From: Sophora flavescens
Lineage: Eukaryota > Streptophyta > Magnoliopsida > Fabales > Fabaceae
NCBI GenBank assembly: GCA_030762895.1
Contig: CM061064.1
Coordinates: forward strand, 237,242,586-237,306,585
Length of the DNA: 64,000 bases
Reading direction: 5' to 3'
The notes beneath the pieces were generated by a model that did not search any database, had not been told where the DNA came from, and was given only the letters and a program-made list of their open reading frames with translations. Below, piece after piece: positions 44,744 through 56,634 of this stretch (position 1 is the first letter of the stretch; each line of letters starts with the position of its first letter). Both the position numbers and the translations under genes were made by a program.

Positions 44744-47700
44744 TGTAACACCCCGATTTTCGCTGCTTCGTAATATCGGTAATAAATATATAAATATATA
44801 TTTTTATCCGAGACATAGAAAATGATTTTGGATAAACCAAGGTCATTTCCTTGTTATACTTATTTTCATAAGGTTACGGGGAAGTTTTTGGTTGAAAACT
44901 CAGACGGAAGCCGGTCTGCTGTTTTCTGTGTTTTCACTGACAGTAAAAGTTTACTGCTCAGAAGACCTAATTTTGAGTCGTGAACGAGATGAAAAATGTT
45001 TTTATCGTATTTACTACGATATTGGAAGTTTTGAAAATTTTGGTAAAAAAATTAAAATATTATATCTGTTGCGGACATATACGTCGAAATGTCTCTAGGA
45101 AGAGCTTGAGCCAGATGAATCGGGAAGTCGGCAACGTAGCAGAGATGTTGGATTGACCGACTTGATGAGTATTTATGACGAGTTTATCCGTATCATAAAT
45201 GGCCATAATGGCACATTTATGGCAACATTAAATTTTCCTATGAAATGACCAAAATGCCCTTGTCTTTTTATGACAATTTCTAACCAATGCCATTGGAAAA
45301 AGTTGACCAAACTCTTGCCCAACCCCCACGGCTCCAATACCTTCTTCATTAAGTTTGGATTCTTCTTCCTTTAAATAAGTTGTCTTCTTCCTTAAGGCAT
45401 TTTTCCATTTTCATGTTCTTTGGAGCTCATAATTCGTCAGATTTTTATTGGCAATTCTGACCATTTTCTATTCTGAATCTCGAAAAACTTTCAACATGAA
45501 AGTTGTTCATCTTTCTCTCTTATTTCCAACTACATAAAGATCATCCAAAACGGACAAGTATGTTGAGAGATCCACCCAAAATACTAAAACTGTTCTAAAC
45601 CCTAACTATGTTCATCTTCTTCCTTAAGTTTTTCAAGAACACCATAAGAAGTCCTTGAAGAACATCATCCAAATCTTGATTTCCTTGAATCATCAAAAGG
45701 TAAAAACTTCTTCTCTTCACATTTGAATCATTTCGCTTCACAACTTTTGTGGATTCATGGCTAAGATTCATATGTTCTTCATTTGTTCAAAGTTCACGAA
45801 GCAAGATTCAAAAATTCATAACTAATTCTAGAAATATCCTTTTGACATGAAACCAATTGCTATGATCTTATAATCATCTCTATTTTCATCATCTAGAAGC
45901 ACAAGATCATTAGAAATTTCTTTCCCTAAAATCTGGACTGGGCCGAACCTAGGTTAACTTTGTGTTCTTAGGTTTTGTTTCAATTTCATGTCTTGATTCA
46001 TGATTATAACTTGATAGTTCTTGTATTCAAGTATATAGAAGATCAAAAATCAAACTTTAACCTATTTATCTCATCAAAACCGAAACCCTAGGTATGAGCA
46101 CTTGTTGGTTTTATGATTCAAAAGTTGTTTGTAACACTTGAATCTAACTCTAGGTTTTGTATGTTGATTAAATCCAATAGTTTAGAATATTTAGAGATTT
46201 CTAACTCCAAACTCAGCCCTTGGCCGAAACCCTAGTTCTTGGAACTAGATGAGTTTTAGTTCATGTTCTTGGTTCATAATCTTGGGTTAAGTGCTTAATC
46301 ATGCTTAAGTAACTTATGGATCATTAATCCCTAAGTTAATCAAATTTTAAGTTTCCTAACCTAGAAAATTGGGTGAAGCCGAACCCTACCCCCATTGATT
46401 TAATTGTGTTGTTGTTTGATTTTGATTTATTTTGGTTGCAATTCGTTATGAAGGAATCGATCGGGTTGGTTTGACCTAAAGCCGACGGAGGAAACCTGAT
46501 CAAATCGGGAGATTATTTGAAACCCTTAGTTCGAGTCTTCAACAGGTAAGGGGAGCTTACCTGAGGGATTTTTCTCTATAACTATTTGTGTGTAGTGTGA
46601 TTTATATGATTTATATGTGGTTGTGGTTATTTGTATTCGTTGTTTACGTTGTGTTGTTTACCTGTGTATCGGTGTTTGATCTGCTTTTAATTTATTTAAT
46701 TATTTGCAGTTGTATAGTATATTGCTATGATGCATGATCTGCCTGGGGATATAATCTTGATAATTGTTGTTGAATGTTATTTGTGAGTGTTGTTTGAGAA
46801 GCCTGACTGTGGTCAGTGCACAACCGATTAATCAGATAAAAGCTCTAATAAGCTGTGTAAATTATATTCCAGGTTTTATGGGAAACGTTGGAATATAATA
46901 GTGGTGGAAAATATTATTTTGGAAAAATAATGAGTTTTGATAAATGTTATTATTTTTGATGATTTATTAGTGTAAAAGTAACTTGAGTCACAATGAGAAC
47001 GAAATTGTGAAAATGTTTAAGTACTGCTAATTTTTATGTAAGAAAGTTTGCAATATTAAACAAAGTTATTTTATAAAATTAATTGTTGAAAAGAAGTTAA
47101 TGATGATTTTAGAAAGTTGTTTCAGTGGAAAAAGTTAAGTTTTGGCTTGAGAAGCTTTAAAGTGATAATTGATGAATGATTTGGAAAAGTGTGATGACAG
47201 ATTTGGAAAAACGTAGAAGTCAAGTATTTTGAAACAGTAGTACATATTTTAAGGAAGTTAAAACCTCAAGTGACTCACCTTTGTGAAAGTTTGATTATTT
47301 AAAGATTTTATTAATGAATTTCAAATTTTGAAAAAAAGAATTTATGAAAGCAAAACTGATTTAGTGTTAAAAAGTGGTGTGGAACTTAGTAACCGAGACG
47401 TCGGGGTACTAATGTTCTGTGTTGTGATGAACTCAGTCATTTGGACTTTGAGGGCCTATATTGTATACATGAGGTATACCATGTTGAAACATTGAAGATG
47501 TTTCTAGTGCCACGAACCTAAGACTGGTGCACCGGTCGAGAGGTGTCGTGATTGAGCACTCGGACAGTAAGGTCCTATGTTTTGTTTTGATAAAAGTTTT
47601 ATGGACAGTAAAGTCCTATGTTTTGTTTTGATAAAAGTTTTATGGACAGTAAAGTCCTATGTTTTGATAAAAGTTTTATGGACAGTGAGGTCATGTGTTG

Positions 47701-48739
47701 TGATGAAAGTTTTAAAAGTGTTTTAAAACTATGTGAGTCGTAAGCCATTTTGAGCTTCGGCAAAGAAAGATTGAACACAAAGAAAAGAATGAAACAAAAG
47801 TGTTTTGCATGCATTGGCAGACGTGCCTGTATTCTGGCTGCATGTCTGGGTTTTCTGTTCTGGCTGCGTGCCTGGTGTTCTGTTCTGGCTGCGTGCCTGG
47901 GTTTTCTGTTCTGGCTGTGTGCCTGGGTTTTCTGTTCTGGCTGCGTGCCTGGTGTTCTGTTCTGACTGCGTGCCTGGGTTTTCTGTTCTGGCTGCGTGCC
48001 TGGGTTTTCTGTTCTGGCTGCGTGCCTAGTGTTCTGTTTTGACTGCGTGTCTGTGACTGCGTGTCTGTGGCTGCGTGCCTGTAACTATCGAGTCTGATCA
48101 ACTCATTACGATGTTGGAGATATCTCATGGGATTAGGTATGAATGTTAGATGATGTTTTGAAGTGTTCATGCATAGTTTTTCAACGTTGATGTTTGGGGT
48201 GTGAAACCCATTGATAAACGATGTGATATAATATGAATGAGTATGTTGTTATAAATATGTATATGTGTATGTGCCTTCTTTTGTGTTGCGCATTTAGTTA
48301 TGGTGATAAATCCGTATATTGGAGTCTCACCCTTACAACACATCTCAGAGACATACAAGGGGTATGATCCCTACACGAAGAAGAAGGCTGTCTAGTTGGA
48401 AGCGTGCTGTGCTGCTCCAGTTGGCGGTAGTGTCTGTTAGTTACGACCAGTTTAGGTCCTATTATATTATATTATGTTTTGAAGATAAAACTGATGTTGA
48501 TTTAGGTATGAAAATATATGAGGCAGTATAGTTGTAAGATTTATATACTTTGTGTATCTGAATGTAATTTGATTACGTTGTTGTTGTTGTGGTTGTGAAG
48601 TTAAAAGAAAAAAAAATTTATCACCATATTTTGAAAATATGAACGTTGAGAAAACATTATTTTCCGAAAGTAACCAGCGAATTAAGTTTTATTTCTGCAA
48701 ACGAGTAACCATGTGATGACCCGAGTTTAGGGCGTCACA
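44744..48739 (+). repeat. Element E 3' LTR
   Basis: 3996 bp. Compared with the 5' LTR it has eight rather than eleven full minisatellite units (about 47830-48050) and one extra roughly 43-bp unit of the GTCCTATGTTTTGTTTTGAT repeat near 47600. Confidence 0.93.
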
Positions 48740-48930
48740 ATGACAAAATGGCAACAACAAAAAAATATTGCACAATTTCATTGATTTAGATTAATTCAGT
48801 AGTTGTTGTATTTTTTCAAATGCACTAACCTCAGATGTCATTACTAGTGAACCAACTACCCTCTCACTCACATTAATGCTGATAAATGTATGTTACCAAT
48901 TACCAATTCATGCTATGTGAGAAGGGATAA

Positions 48931-49086
48931 GGATTTTTTGTCCTATTTTGGTGTACTACACCATGTCCCAACCAATAATACTTACTATGTATTCTACTTT
49001 TTCAATATTAAATTAAATTTTAACTTATATGACAAGATATAATTGGTTGGGACATGGTGTGGTACACCAAAATGGGACAGGAGATC
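48931..49086. mobile_element. Short MITE with 46-bp terminal inverted repeats
   Basis: The left arm GGATTTTTTGTCCTATTTTG... (48931-48976) is the near reverse complement of 49041-49086, ending AATGGGACAGGAGATCC. The centre is about 64 bp, AT-rich. No ORF. TSD not evident. Confidence 0.75.
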
Positions 49087-49229
49087 CTCATCATCTAAGG
49101 AGACGAGGCAACATAAAAAAAGGCATATTAGTTCCAAAGATACCAAAAACAACTCCACGAGATAGTAAATTCTGAGGCTACATTTGTCAACAAAAAAAAA
49201 ACTGAAGCTACAAGCATGATTGAAAGATA

Positions 49230-52200
49230 AGCAGTCCCCGTTTTTACTATTTTTACTGTTTTTACGATTTTTACCGTTTTGTTGTTTTTATTGTTTTTAC
49301 TGTTTTTCAATTATCGGTAGAATTTTAATTGTTCATAATTTTTATAATGGATCTAGAAAATGATTTTTAATAAAATAAAATCATAGTTATACTCTACCTT
49401 ATGGTATAAGCTTATGGTAAAAATTTGGGTTTAAAACTCAGACGAAACCCGGTTTGTGTTTTCACTGACAGTAAGATTTTACTGATCAGAAAATCTAATT
49501 TTGACCTGAGAACGAAATGAATATATTTTATATCTCATTTCCAACGATATAGGTTATTTTGAAAATTTTCAGAATAAATAAGTTATTATACTCGATTCGG
49601 GCGTAAAACCCTAAATCACGTAATCGACGGAGTCAAGAAAGAACGTGCAGAGACAAAACCCGACGTCGGATGCTGAGACCTCTTGCCACCTAGGATGGTG
49701 AGTCACATGGATGAGTCACCCATATCATGATTACTTTTTACAAAATATCTAGATATTTCTTTAAACTAGTGTAAAGGCCGTTTTGCCCTTGGACTATTTT
49801 ACCCTTGAACTTTCAATGAAATGACAAGTTTGCCCCACAATTTGTGGACACAAATCAGCCACATCTCCAACTAATCCTCACCACATGTTTGTCATGATGG
49901 CTTTAGGTGTGAAATGTCCAAAATGTCCTTGAATTTTATTGGAACTACAAGTTAGTCCCTGTGTATTTTTACCATTTTGTCCCCAAGGCAATTTTTGATG
50001 GACAAAACTTCCCCTCACTCCCTCAATTTCGTGCAGCCTCCCCACATCCACACTTAGTCATTTTCTAACTTCATCTTCATCATGTCACATTTTCTCTCAA
50101 AAAGCTAAAAACACCGTAGTTGAGTTTGTGAATAAAGTGCTTGATTCCTTGCCCATTTTTCAATTCCAAGAGGTATACCATACTCTACTCACTCAACCAT
50201 AATCATGTTCTTCAATTATTTTCATGATTCAATGCCTTGTTCATTATTTTCAATTCTTAGATCTAGAACTTTAAAAATCTCTAGAAAATCATAAAAAAAT
50301 CCTTTTAATGTGATTCCAATTTCTATGATCTTCATATGACTTCTATTTTCATTATCCAAAAGCTTGAAAAATTTGGAGATTTCGAGCTATTTTTTTTTAG
50401 AGTTGGCCAAACCATGCTCAAAATGGGTTTGGTACTTTTTCTTCATTTTTAACTTGTTGTTTTGTTGATGATTCATGGCTAGGTTTTGGTGTTTCAAACC
50501 TTGAGTTCTAGGTGAACATCATCCTCTTGTTTCAAGTGATCAACAAAGGTATGGGGGAGATTACCATCATCCTACCTTAGGGTAGACAGGTTGATGGTTT
50601 ACTTAGTGTTATTTAATGTAAATGATCTTATAAATTATAAGTATATAATTTGTGTAATTTATTGATTTATATGTGTGTGATCCTATTGGAGGGATTGATT
50701 GATGTTTGTGTTTGTGGTAGAATTACTATTGATGTTGAATATGATTATATGATGCATGACTACATGAGAAAATTATATAAATCACTTTTTTAGGCCATTC
50801 GGCATTGGCTGTTTAAAAGGGTTCCATGATGTGTTAAATTGTTTGAATAATCTTTATGATAAGTAAATGAATATATAAGAATATAGAAATTGGTTTGGAT
50901 TGATTTGGATGTGTATAATGAAAGTTATGGATTTATGAGTCCTTAGGGACTAAATTGCAATTTCTGAGAATTTCAGTGGCTGCACTGAAATTCATTTTCT
51001 TTAATGTTAATATTGTATTCCTTGATGAGATAAAACCATAGAAATTGGTTTGGTGTTACTTGGATTAATACATAAAAAGTTATAAGCTTTTTTGGTGAAA
51101 AAGGATCTTTTTGCAATTATTGAAAAATATTTGGTTCAGAAAAGTGATTTCTGGAAAATTTGAGGGCAACTGAAAAATATTTCTAAATAAGTTGGTTTGG
51201 TGTGATTTGGAGTTATAAATAAAAACTTATAAGGTTTTAAGTGAAAAAGGACTATTTTGTAATTAATGAAAGTTTAGGGACTAAAATCCAAATTTCGAAA
51301 ATAAATGTAATTGGACAGTTAGAAACTGTTTTTCATGCTGATAAAACTGTTCTAAAACTCCAAAATGAGTTTTGGACTGTTAGAGTGTAAAATCGTTGAA
51401 AAAGAATTTACGCGATTTACAAAATTAACGACGTTCGGTCAAATTTTAGGATTTTTGTATAAATGATGTAAAATCAGTGTTTCAACTTTTCCCATGAGTA
51501 ATATAACATAGGAGAATAAGACATTTGAGGTTAAGAACCATATCTTTAAAAGTTGGTCTTTTAAAGCCTAAATTAAGTAAAAAGCGGCAAAACCGTTGTT
51601 TAACATTTTAAAGGTTTTTGAGGAAATGTTTTGGAGAAATTGATACCTAAGTATCTTTGAGGGATATTACTCTTGAAAATGGATTGGATTCTATCTAAAG
51701 GTTTTGGTTCTAAGCCAAAAGGATTTTTGTCTTTCAAGACGAGATTTTACTGTAAAATGTAAAGAAAACCTAAGTCAAGAATGACTTAGTGAAAATACGA
51801 ACGTAATAATTTATGACGTGGGGTGGAACACGACCTTATGTCATAAAGTGTGGATAATTTATTATCATATTCCATAAAATTTAATGGACTCAGAATGATT
51901 TGGTTTATTGAAAGCCAAAGAAACAGTCTCAACTAGAAAAGTACAGAGGAATAAATAATTGGACCTCATAATGTGCTAGGTTTCGTAATCAAGTATTCTA
52001 AGAAAACTTTTTACAAAGATGAAAGGTTACTTGAGAACTTTAGCTTGATAATTAAGTACCGGTGATTCGGACTTAAGGACATTTAGCATCTGTTACAGTA
52101 CGTTGAAAGGATTCTGATGGAATCAAACTATGTCATCCGATGGATAGACTAGAAGAACATATTTCCGGCAAAGTTGCCTAAACACATAGTGAAACTATGT

Positions 52201-53212
52201 TCTGTAAGGCCGTTGTGCCTAAGAGATCGAGCTAACATTTTAATGCGGGTGTGAATTTCATAGTGACGATCTATTGATGCTTGAGGGTGTCGGGGTATGA
52301 AATACTCATATAGGCCCAGTTGGTTGCTCTTCTGTGGCATGATGATCTTGCAATACACCAACATACTCTACTAGACACTATGTATTTTCTGGTAGTGTAG
52401 GATGTTCCCGGAAAAGCCAATGTGCACGTTGATGGCTCTGGGTGCATTCTATTGCCCAAGGTTGGCGTGGTCTGGAACAATCCTCCGAACCACTCTCTCC
52501 GACTATTTGTTAAAACCATGGTATAGGGGATCAGAGGTCAGTCCTCGAGTCTTAGATGTCTCTTATCTAGGAAAAGCGGTGCCTTGTGATTATGTTGTTG
52601 TGAAACATTATTATTTCTGTTGTGATGGATGATATAACTATTTATTGATATTTGTGCGTAACTGTGTGTCATACCACTGCATGTCTGCGTTAAGTGTAAG
52701 ATGAACGGAAATCTCACCTCATTTCTGTATTTTCTGGTTTTTTGTTTTCTATCTTGTGTTGGACGAAGATGACGACAACATTGTTTCTCCATCACATCCT
52801 GCTGGAGTTTGAGCATACTGGGAGACATGGACACCGTCTCGAGGGCTTTAGTATAATGGATTTTTCCCAGTATTTTGTGCCTGGCCAGTCTCGTATCTAT
52901 GTTATATTTTGTGGAGATATGTCTCTAAAGATATTATTATTATAAACGTATTTCAGTATGTTGTTATTTACAGGCATTGGTATTTTCGCCTTCTTTCTGA
53001 ATATGTATGACTGACAATACTTGGAACTTGGTTTGTATAATATTGATGCATAAGTTGATGTTATATGTTAAAGACTATGTATGGTATTATTGCGAAAGAG
53101 AAAAGAAAAAAAATAAACCCGTATTTTTGGCAAAATAATTATTTTCCATTTTACTCGGTATTATAAAAATAGAAATGTCACAGACAATGTAGCGCCCGAG
53201 AAGGGTGTTACA
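49230..53212 (+). repeat. Degenerate chromovirus-type solo LTR
   Basis: Starts near 49230 with a decayed CCCCGTTTTTAC terminus and ends GAGAAGGGTGTTACA at 53212. Internal blocks match the other LTRs here (CAGACGAAACCCGG near 49440, ACAAAACCCGACGTCGGATG near 49653). No PBS or internal region follows, so it looks like a solo LTR. Runs of about 4 kb without any gene; several short ORFs are chance. Confidence 0.65.
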
Positions 53213-53621
53213 GCAATGACTCATGGTAATAGAATTCCAAGTTTAAGTGTCTGTTTGGTTTGCCAAATCCGCTAGCATATAGTGAATGAAAAGGTAGCCC
53301 CGTTTGGTAACCGTTTTTAAAATTAGCATATAGCATTTTTTTACTAGCGTATAGCATTTTTTCTCCCTACATTCTTAATTAAATTTCTCACTTATCCTTA
53401 GTTAATAAAGTAAAACACTAATCATTTAACATAGTATATAAATAAGAATTAATTTCACTATTTAGATTTATATTTAAGGTAAACAATAGAAAATATATTT
53501 TTATCTTTAAAAAATAAAATTTATATAAAAATATATCAGCATATAATTTTATTTTTATTATTCCATTTTATTTATTAAAACAAGCCATACTAAACCAATA
53601 CTAACAAGGCAACATAGATAT

Positions 53622-54040
53622 TTATGTTGCGGATGTCTTTGCTAGATCACCACCAACTAAAAAAAAGGGCATCAACATGATGGTCAAATTGCAATAGACC
53701 TTAGGTCTTTGAATTAAACCTCGAGACAGGAGTTCTCCACAAACCCTTTGATGAAGTTGCGCATTAGTGACTTGACCGTGACTCTCTTCAATTACACGGG
53801 CTAAAGCATTACTAAAAGCCCCGTATACTTTTCCATCAAATTTTCTCTCTTTGCTTACTTGGCTAGATGTGCTAGAAGTCAACAAAGTCAACAATGAGGA
53901 CCCTTCATTGTGTTGGTTGTTTTTTGCTTCTTATCACACTTAATAAGGCCTCCACTACAACAGCAGTCCGCAACTACTGTGAGCAAACATCCTATGGGGA
54001 CTTTGTTTATAATTTCCATGATCCGTTTACCTGTTTGGGC
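53622..54040 (-). pseudogene. Metacaspase (type II-like) fragment, copy 1
   Basis: Minus-strand translation from about 54032 gives a metacaspase p20 end with the catalytic-cysteine region (TVVADCCCSGGLIKCDKK). A frameshift and stop follow near 53890, then in another frame the C-terminal domain (FDGKVYGAFSNALARVI, VTNAQLHQRVCGELL, QRPKVYC). The His expected after the Cys pair of the usual DSCHSGG or DCCHSGG pattern is replaced by Cys. Only the C-terminal third of a gene is present and no upstream exons are seen. It is a dead fragment of a host cysteine-protease gene, located just left of an LTR start. Family recognition is by motif from memory. Confidence 0.6.
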
Positions 54041-54847
54041 ACAAACATACAAACATGACAACTTAAAAGATTAGGATTCAAATATAAGAAACAAGAACTA
54101 GAACTGAATAAAATATTATGTGATTGATTGATAATGTAAAAAAAATCCTAATAATGTATTAAATATTTTGTGATTGATTGTTAATTATTTTACAACTGAC
54201 AAAGAATATAATTTGTATAGAGGAGGGGGCAGCTCTTTTCTTGTTAAAGGTAGCTATATCATTTATATTAATTTAGACAAATTATACCATGCTATACATC
54301 AAACAATATCATCTTTTCTATAAGATTCTGCCAAACGATAGAAAGAGTAAGTAATATAAAAGTTTTTTTTTGATTGAAAAGTAATATAAAAGTTAAAGTA
54401 GCTAAATAGATACAATGCAATTTAGGGGCTCTAACGCATGCAACGATGACATGTTTCATCATTTGGTTTTTTTTAGACACCAACAATATATGCATGCATT
54501 AACAAAAACGAAAAAATAGGAAAATTGTTTTAATATATTATTTTTTATATAAGAATTGTTTTAATATATTCAAGTATAATAAATAATTTTTATTTGATTA
54601 AAATTAAGTCAGGAAGAAATTTATTTTAAAAAACGTAGGTAGACAAGACAATTTAATGCACCACCTGAAGAGAGTCAAGAGATTCCCTTGGTCATGATCG
54701 CAATTCACAAGTCACAACGCAAAGCAAAGTGGGATCTCATGGAATGGACACAATTGAAGACTTAATAATAATGTAGAAAGTCTACTTGGGCCAGTATCAA
54801 TGGGGATATACAATACAAGATGGTTGTGAGGGTACCGATACAACTAC

Positions 54848-56614
54848 TGTAACATCCCAGTTTTTACACATATGATTAATTATTTTATTTGGATGTTTAT
54901 GTTTAATTTTGTTGAGGTGCTTTAGTTGAGTAATTTAATTACTCTTTTAAAATTATTTGATTGGGTCTGTTAGCACTGTCTTATTTCAGTGCATACACGC
55001 TTACTAAACAATAATATTATGTTATTGTCACTATTAGTATTTGTTTGGAAAAATATTTCAAATGATATGATTGAAAGAAATTTATTGTCATATTTTACTA
55101 TATTTAATTTTAGATTTTGAAAATATGTTGGTTCAAAATTAATCAAAAATTAATTTTGGATCATTGATTTCCTTGATTGATAAGTTCAACCATCAATCTT
55201 AACTCTAATTTCAATTTATCAATTATATATTTATCACTCATTGTTTTTCGATCCAAAGTTTAAAAACAAACCTTTTCTTTTTGACTCAATCTCAACCACT
55301 TATTTGTACCTATCACCAATTAAAGAAAATAAATTAAATGGAAAATGATTTTTTTCCCTCTCCTTGGTTGTTGAGCACACACGTTGACCCCTACCCCCCT
55401 TTTCTCTTCTATTCATTGACATCCTCCCTCTTCCTTATCACACACATGGCTTTCTCTTTCTCTTTTCAAATTCCCCTCCTTCTCCCTAAACACAACACTG
55501 TCGACCACCAACGCAGAGCACCGCCGGACCGCCGCCTGGACTAGGGGAGACAACTGCGCGCGCTGTTCTATTGTCCCTGCCATTTCGTGTCGCGCCTCCG
55601 CCACCGCCATGGGTGAGCAGTCCGACCGCCATCTATGGTGTTCTCCAACCTTACTTATGTTGTAAAAACTTCTTTCTCCTTCCTTAAAGCTCATCTCTGC
55701 TTGTTCTTGGTTCTATTTTTGGGCTTGGTCAGTACAGAGATCTCCACCGCCGTCCTCCATCGCATCGTAGCCGTCGGCCATCGCGCCGGCCGCCCCAAAC
55801 AGCCACCACGCCATCTTCTATTCATCTTGGGTGAGTGTTTTACCCCTAATCTATCCAAGTTGTAAAAGTCCCAAATTGATTTTGAAACCGTAACCCTAAC
55901 TCTTGATTTCAGTTTTAAACTTTGAAATTAACCGTGTATTGATGCAATTGGGACTATCAATTGATGTTTTCCTAAACTAATTTCGTAATTCTGTGAGTAA
56001 ATCTCATTTTCCCCATTTCTCTTAAAACCCTACATTGTCATCTTACTTCAGTTATGAAATTGATTCTGTTTTAGTGCAATTGAGACTTTTAATTGGTGAT
56101 TTCTAAGTTCAATTTCATGATACTCTAAGTAAAACAAACTTCCCCCATTTTTTTGTGAAAAATCCTTTTTACCCAAATTGATTTTATTGGGAAATCAATT
56201 ACGTTTTGTTAAATTAAATATATAGTTTCCTTTGATATTATGTTTGAGGATGATAATTGATTGTTATATTATTGGATTTTGATGTATGTGCTTGGACGCT
56301 CTCCCTATGTTGATGGTTGTGTTTGTGCTTGCTTGGGAGAGCAGCTTTTTCTTTTTGGAGTTGTTGCGGGGTTTGCTTGCGTGAGTTGTGAAACGTCAGA
56401 GTAAACAGGGACATCGTTTAGAGGGAAACTAATTTTTGAACCTTCAATAGGAGGATCTTTTTCTTGTCTTCAAAGGTAAAGGGAGTAAGCTTGAGGAGTT
56501 CTAGATAACCATATGCTATTTTAGTGTTGTTGTATAATAATCTATCGTGGTTGTTCTATGGTTTTTAATTATTTATTTCTAATTGGTTGTGTGATTGATG
56601 TGATTCATTGAGTT
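54848..56614 (+). repeat. Truncated LTR within duplication copy 1
   Basis: Begins TGTAACATCCCAGTTTTTAC and stops where the duplicated copy starts. Includes a relatively GC-rich block of CCGCC repeats (55500-55810). Confidence 0.75.
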
Positions 56615-56634
56615 TTTTCATGGAGTTTTTTTTA

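Larger units (their letters stand above)
37950..48739 (+). mobile_element. Element E: gag-only chromovirus-like retrotransposon with 4-kb LTRs
   Basis: LTRs 37950-41977 and 44744-48739, TSD ATGAC (37945-37949 and 48740-48744), initiator-Met PBS at 41982. The internal region is only 2.77 kb and carries one open gag and no pol. Total about 10.8 kb, about three quarters LTR. Insertion site is the AT-rich stretch left of a small MITE. Confidence 0.93.
53364..56614. repeat. Tandem segmental duplication, copy 1
   Basis: Matches 56635-59878 collinearly with offset about 3.27 kb and a few percent difference. It contains a metacaspase fragment, AT-rich spacer and the first 1.77 kb of an LTR beginning at 54848 (TGTAACATCCCAG). 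Confidence 0.9.

Noticed and set aside
55338..55865. Short plus-strand ORFs in the GC-rich part of the duplicated LTR (also 58609-59157)
   Set aside because: Not conserved in frame between the two copies and lacking any recognisable domain; they lie within an LTR.
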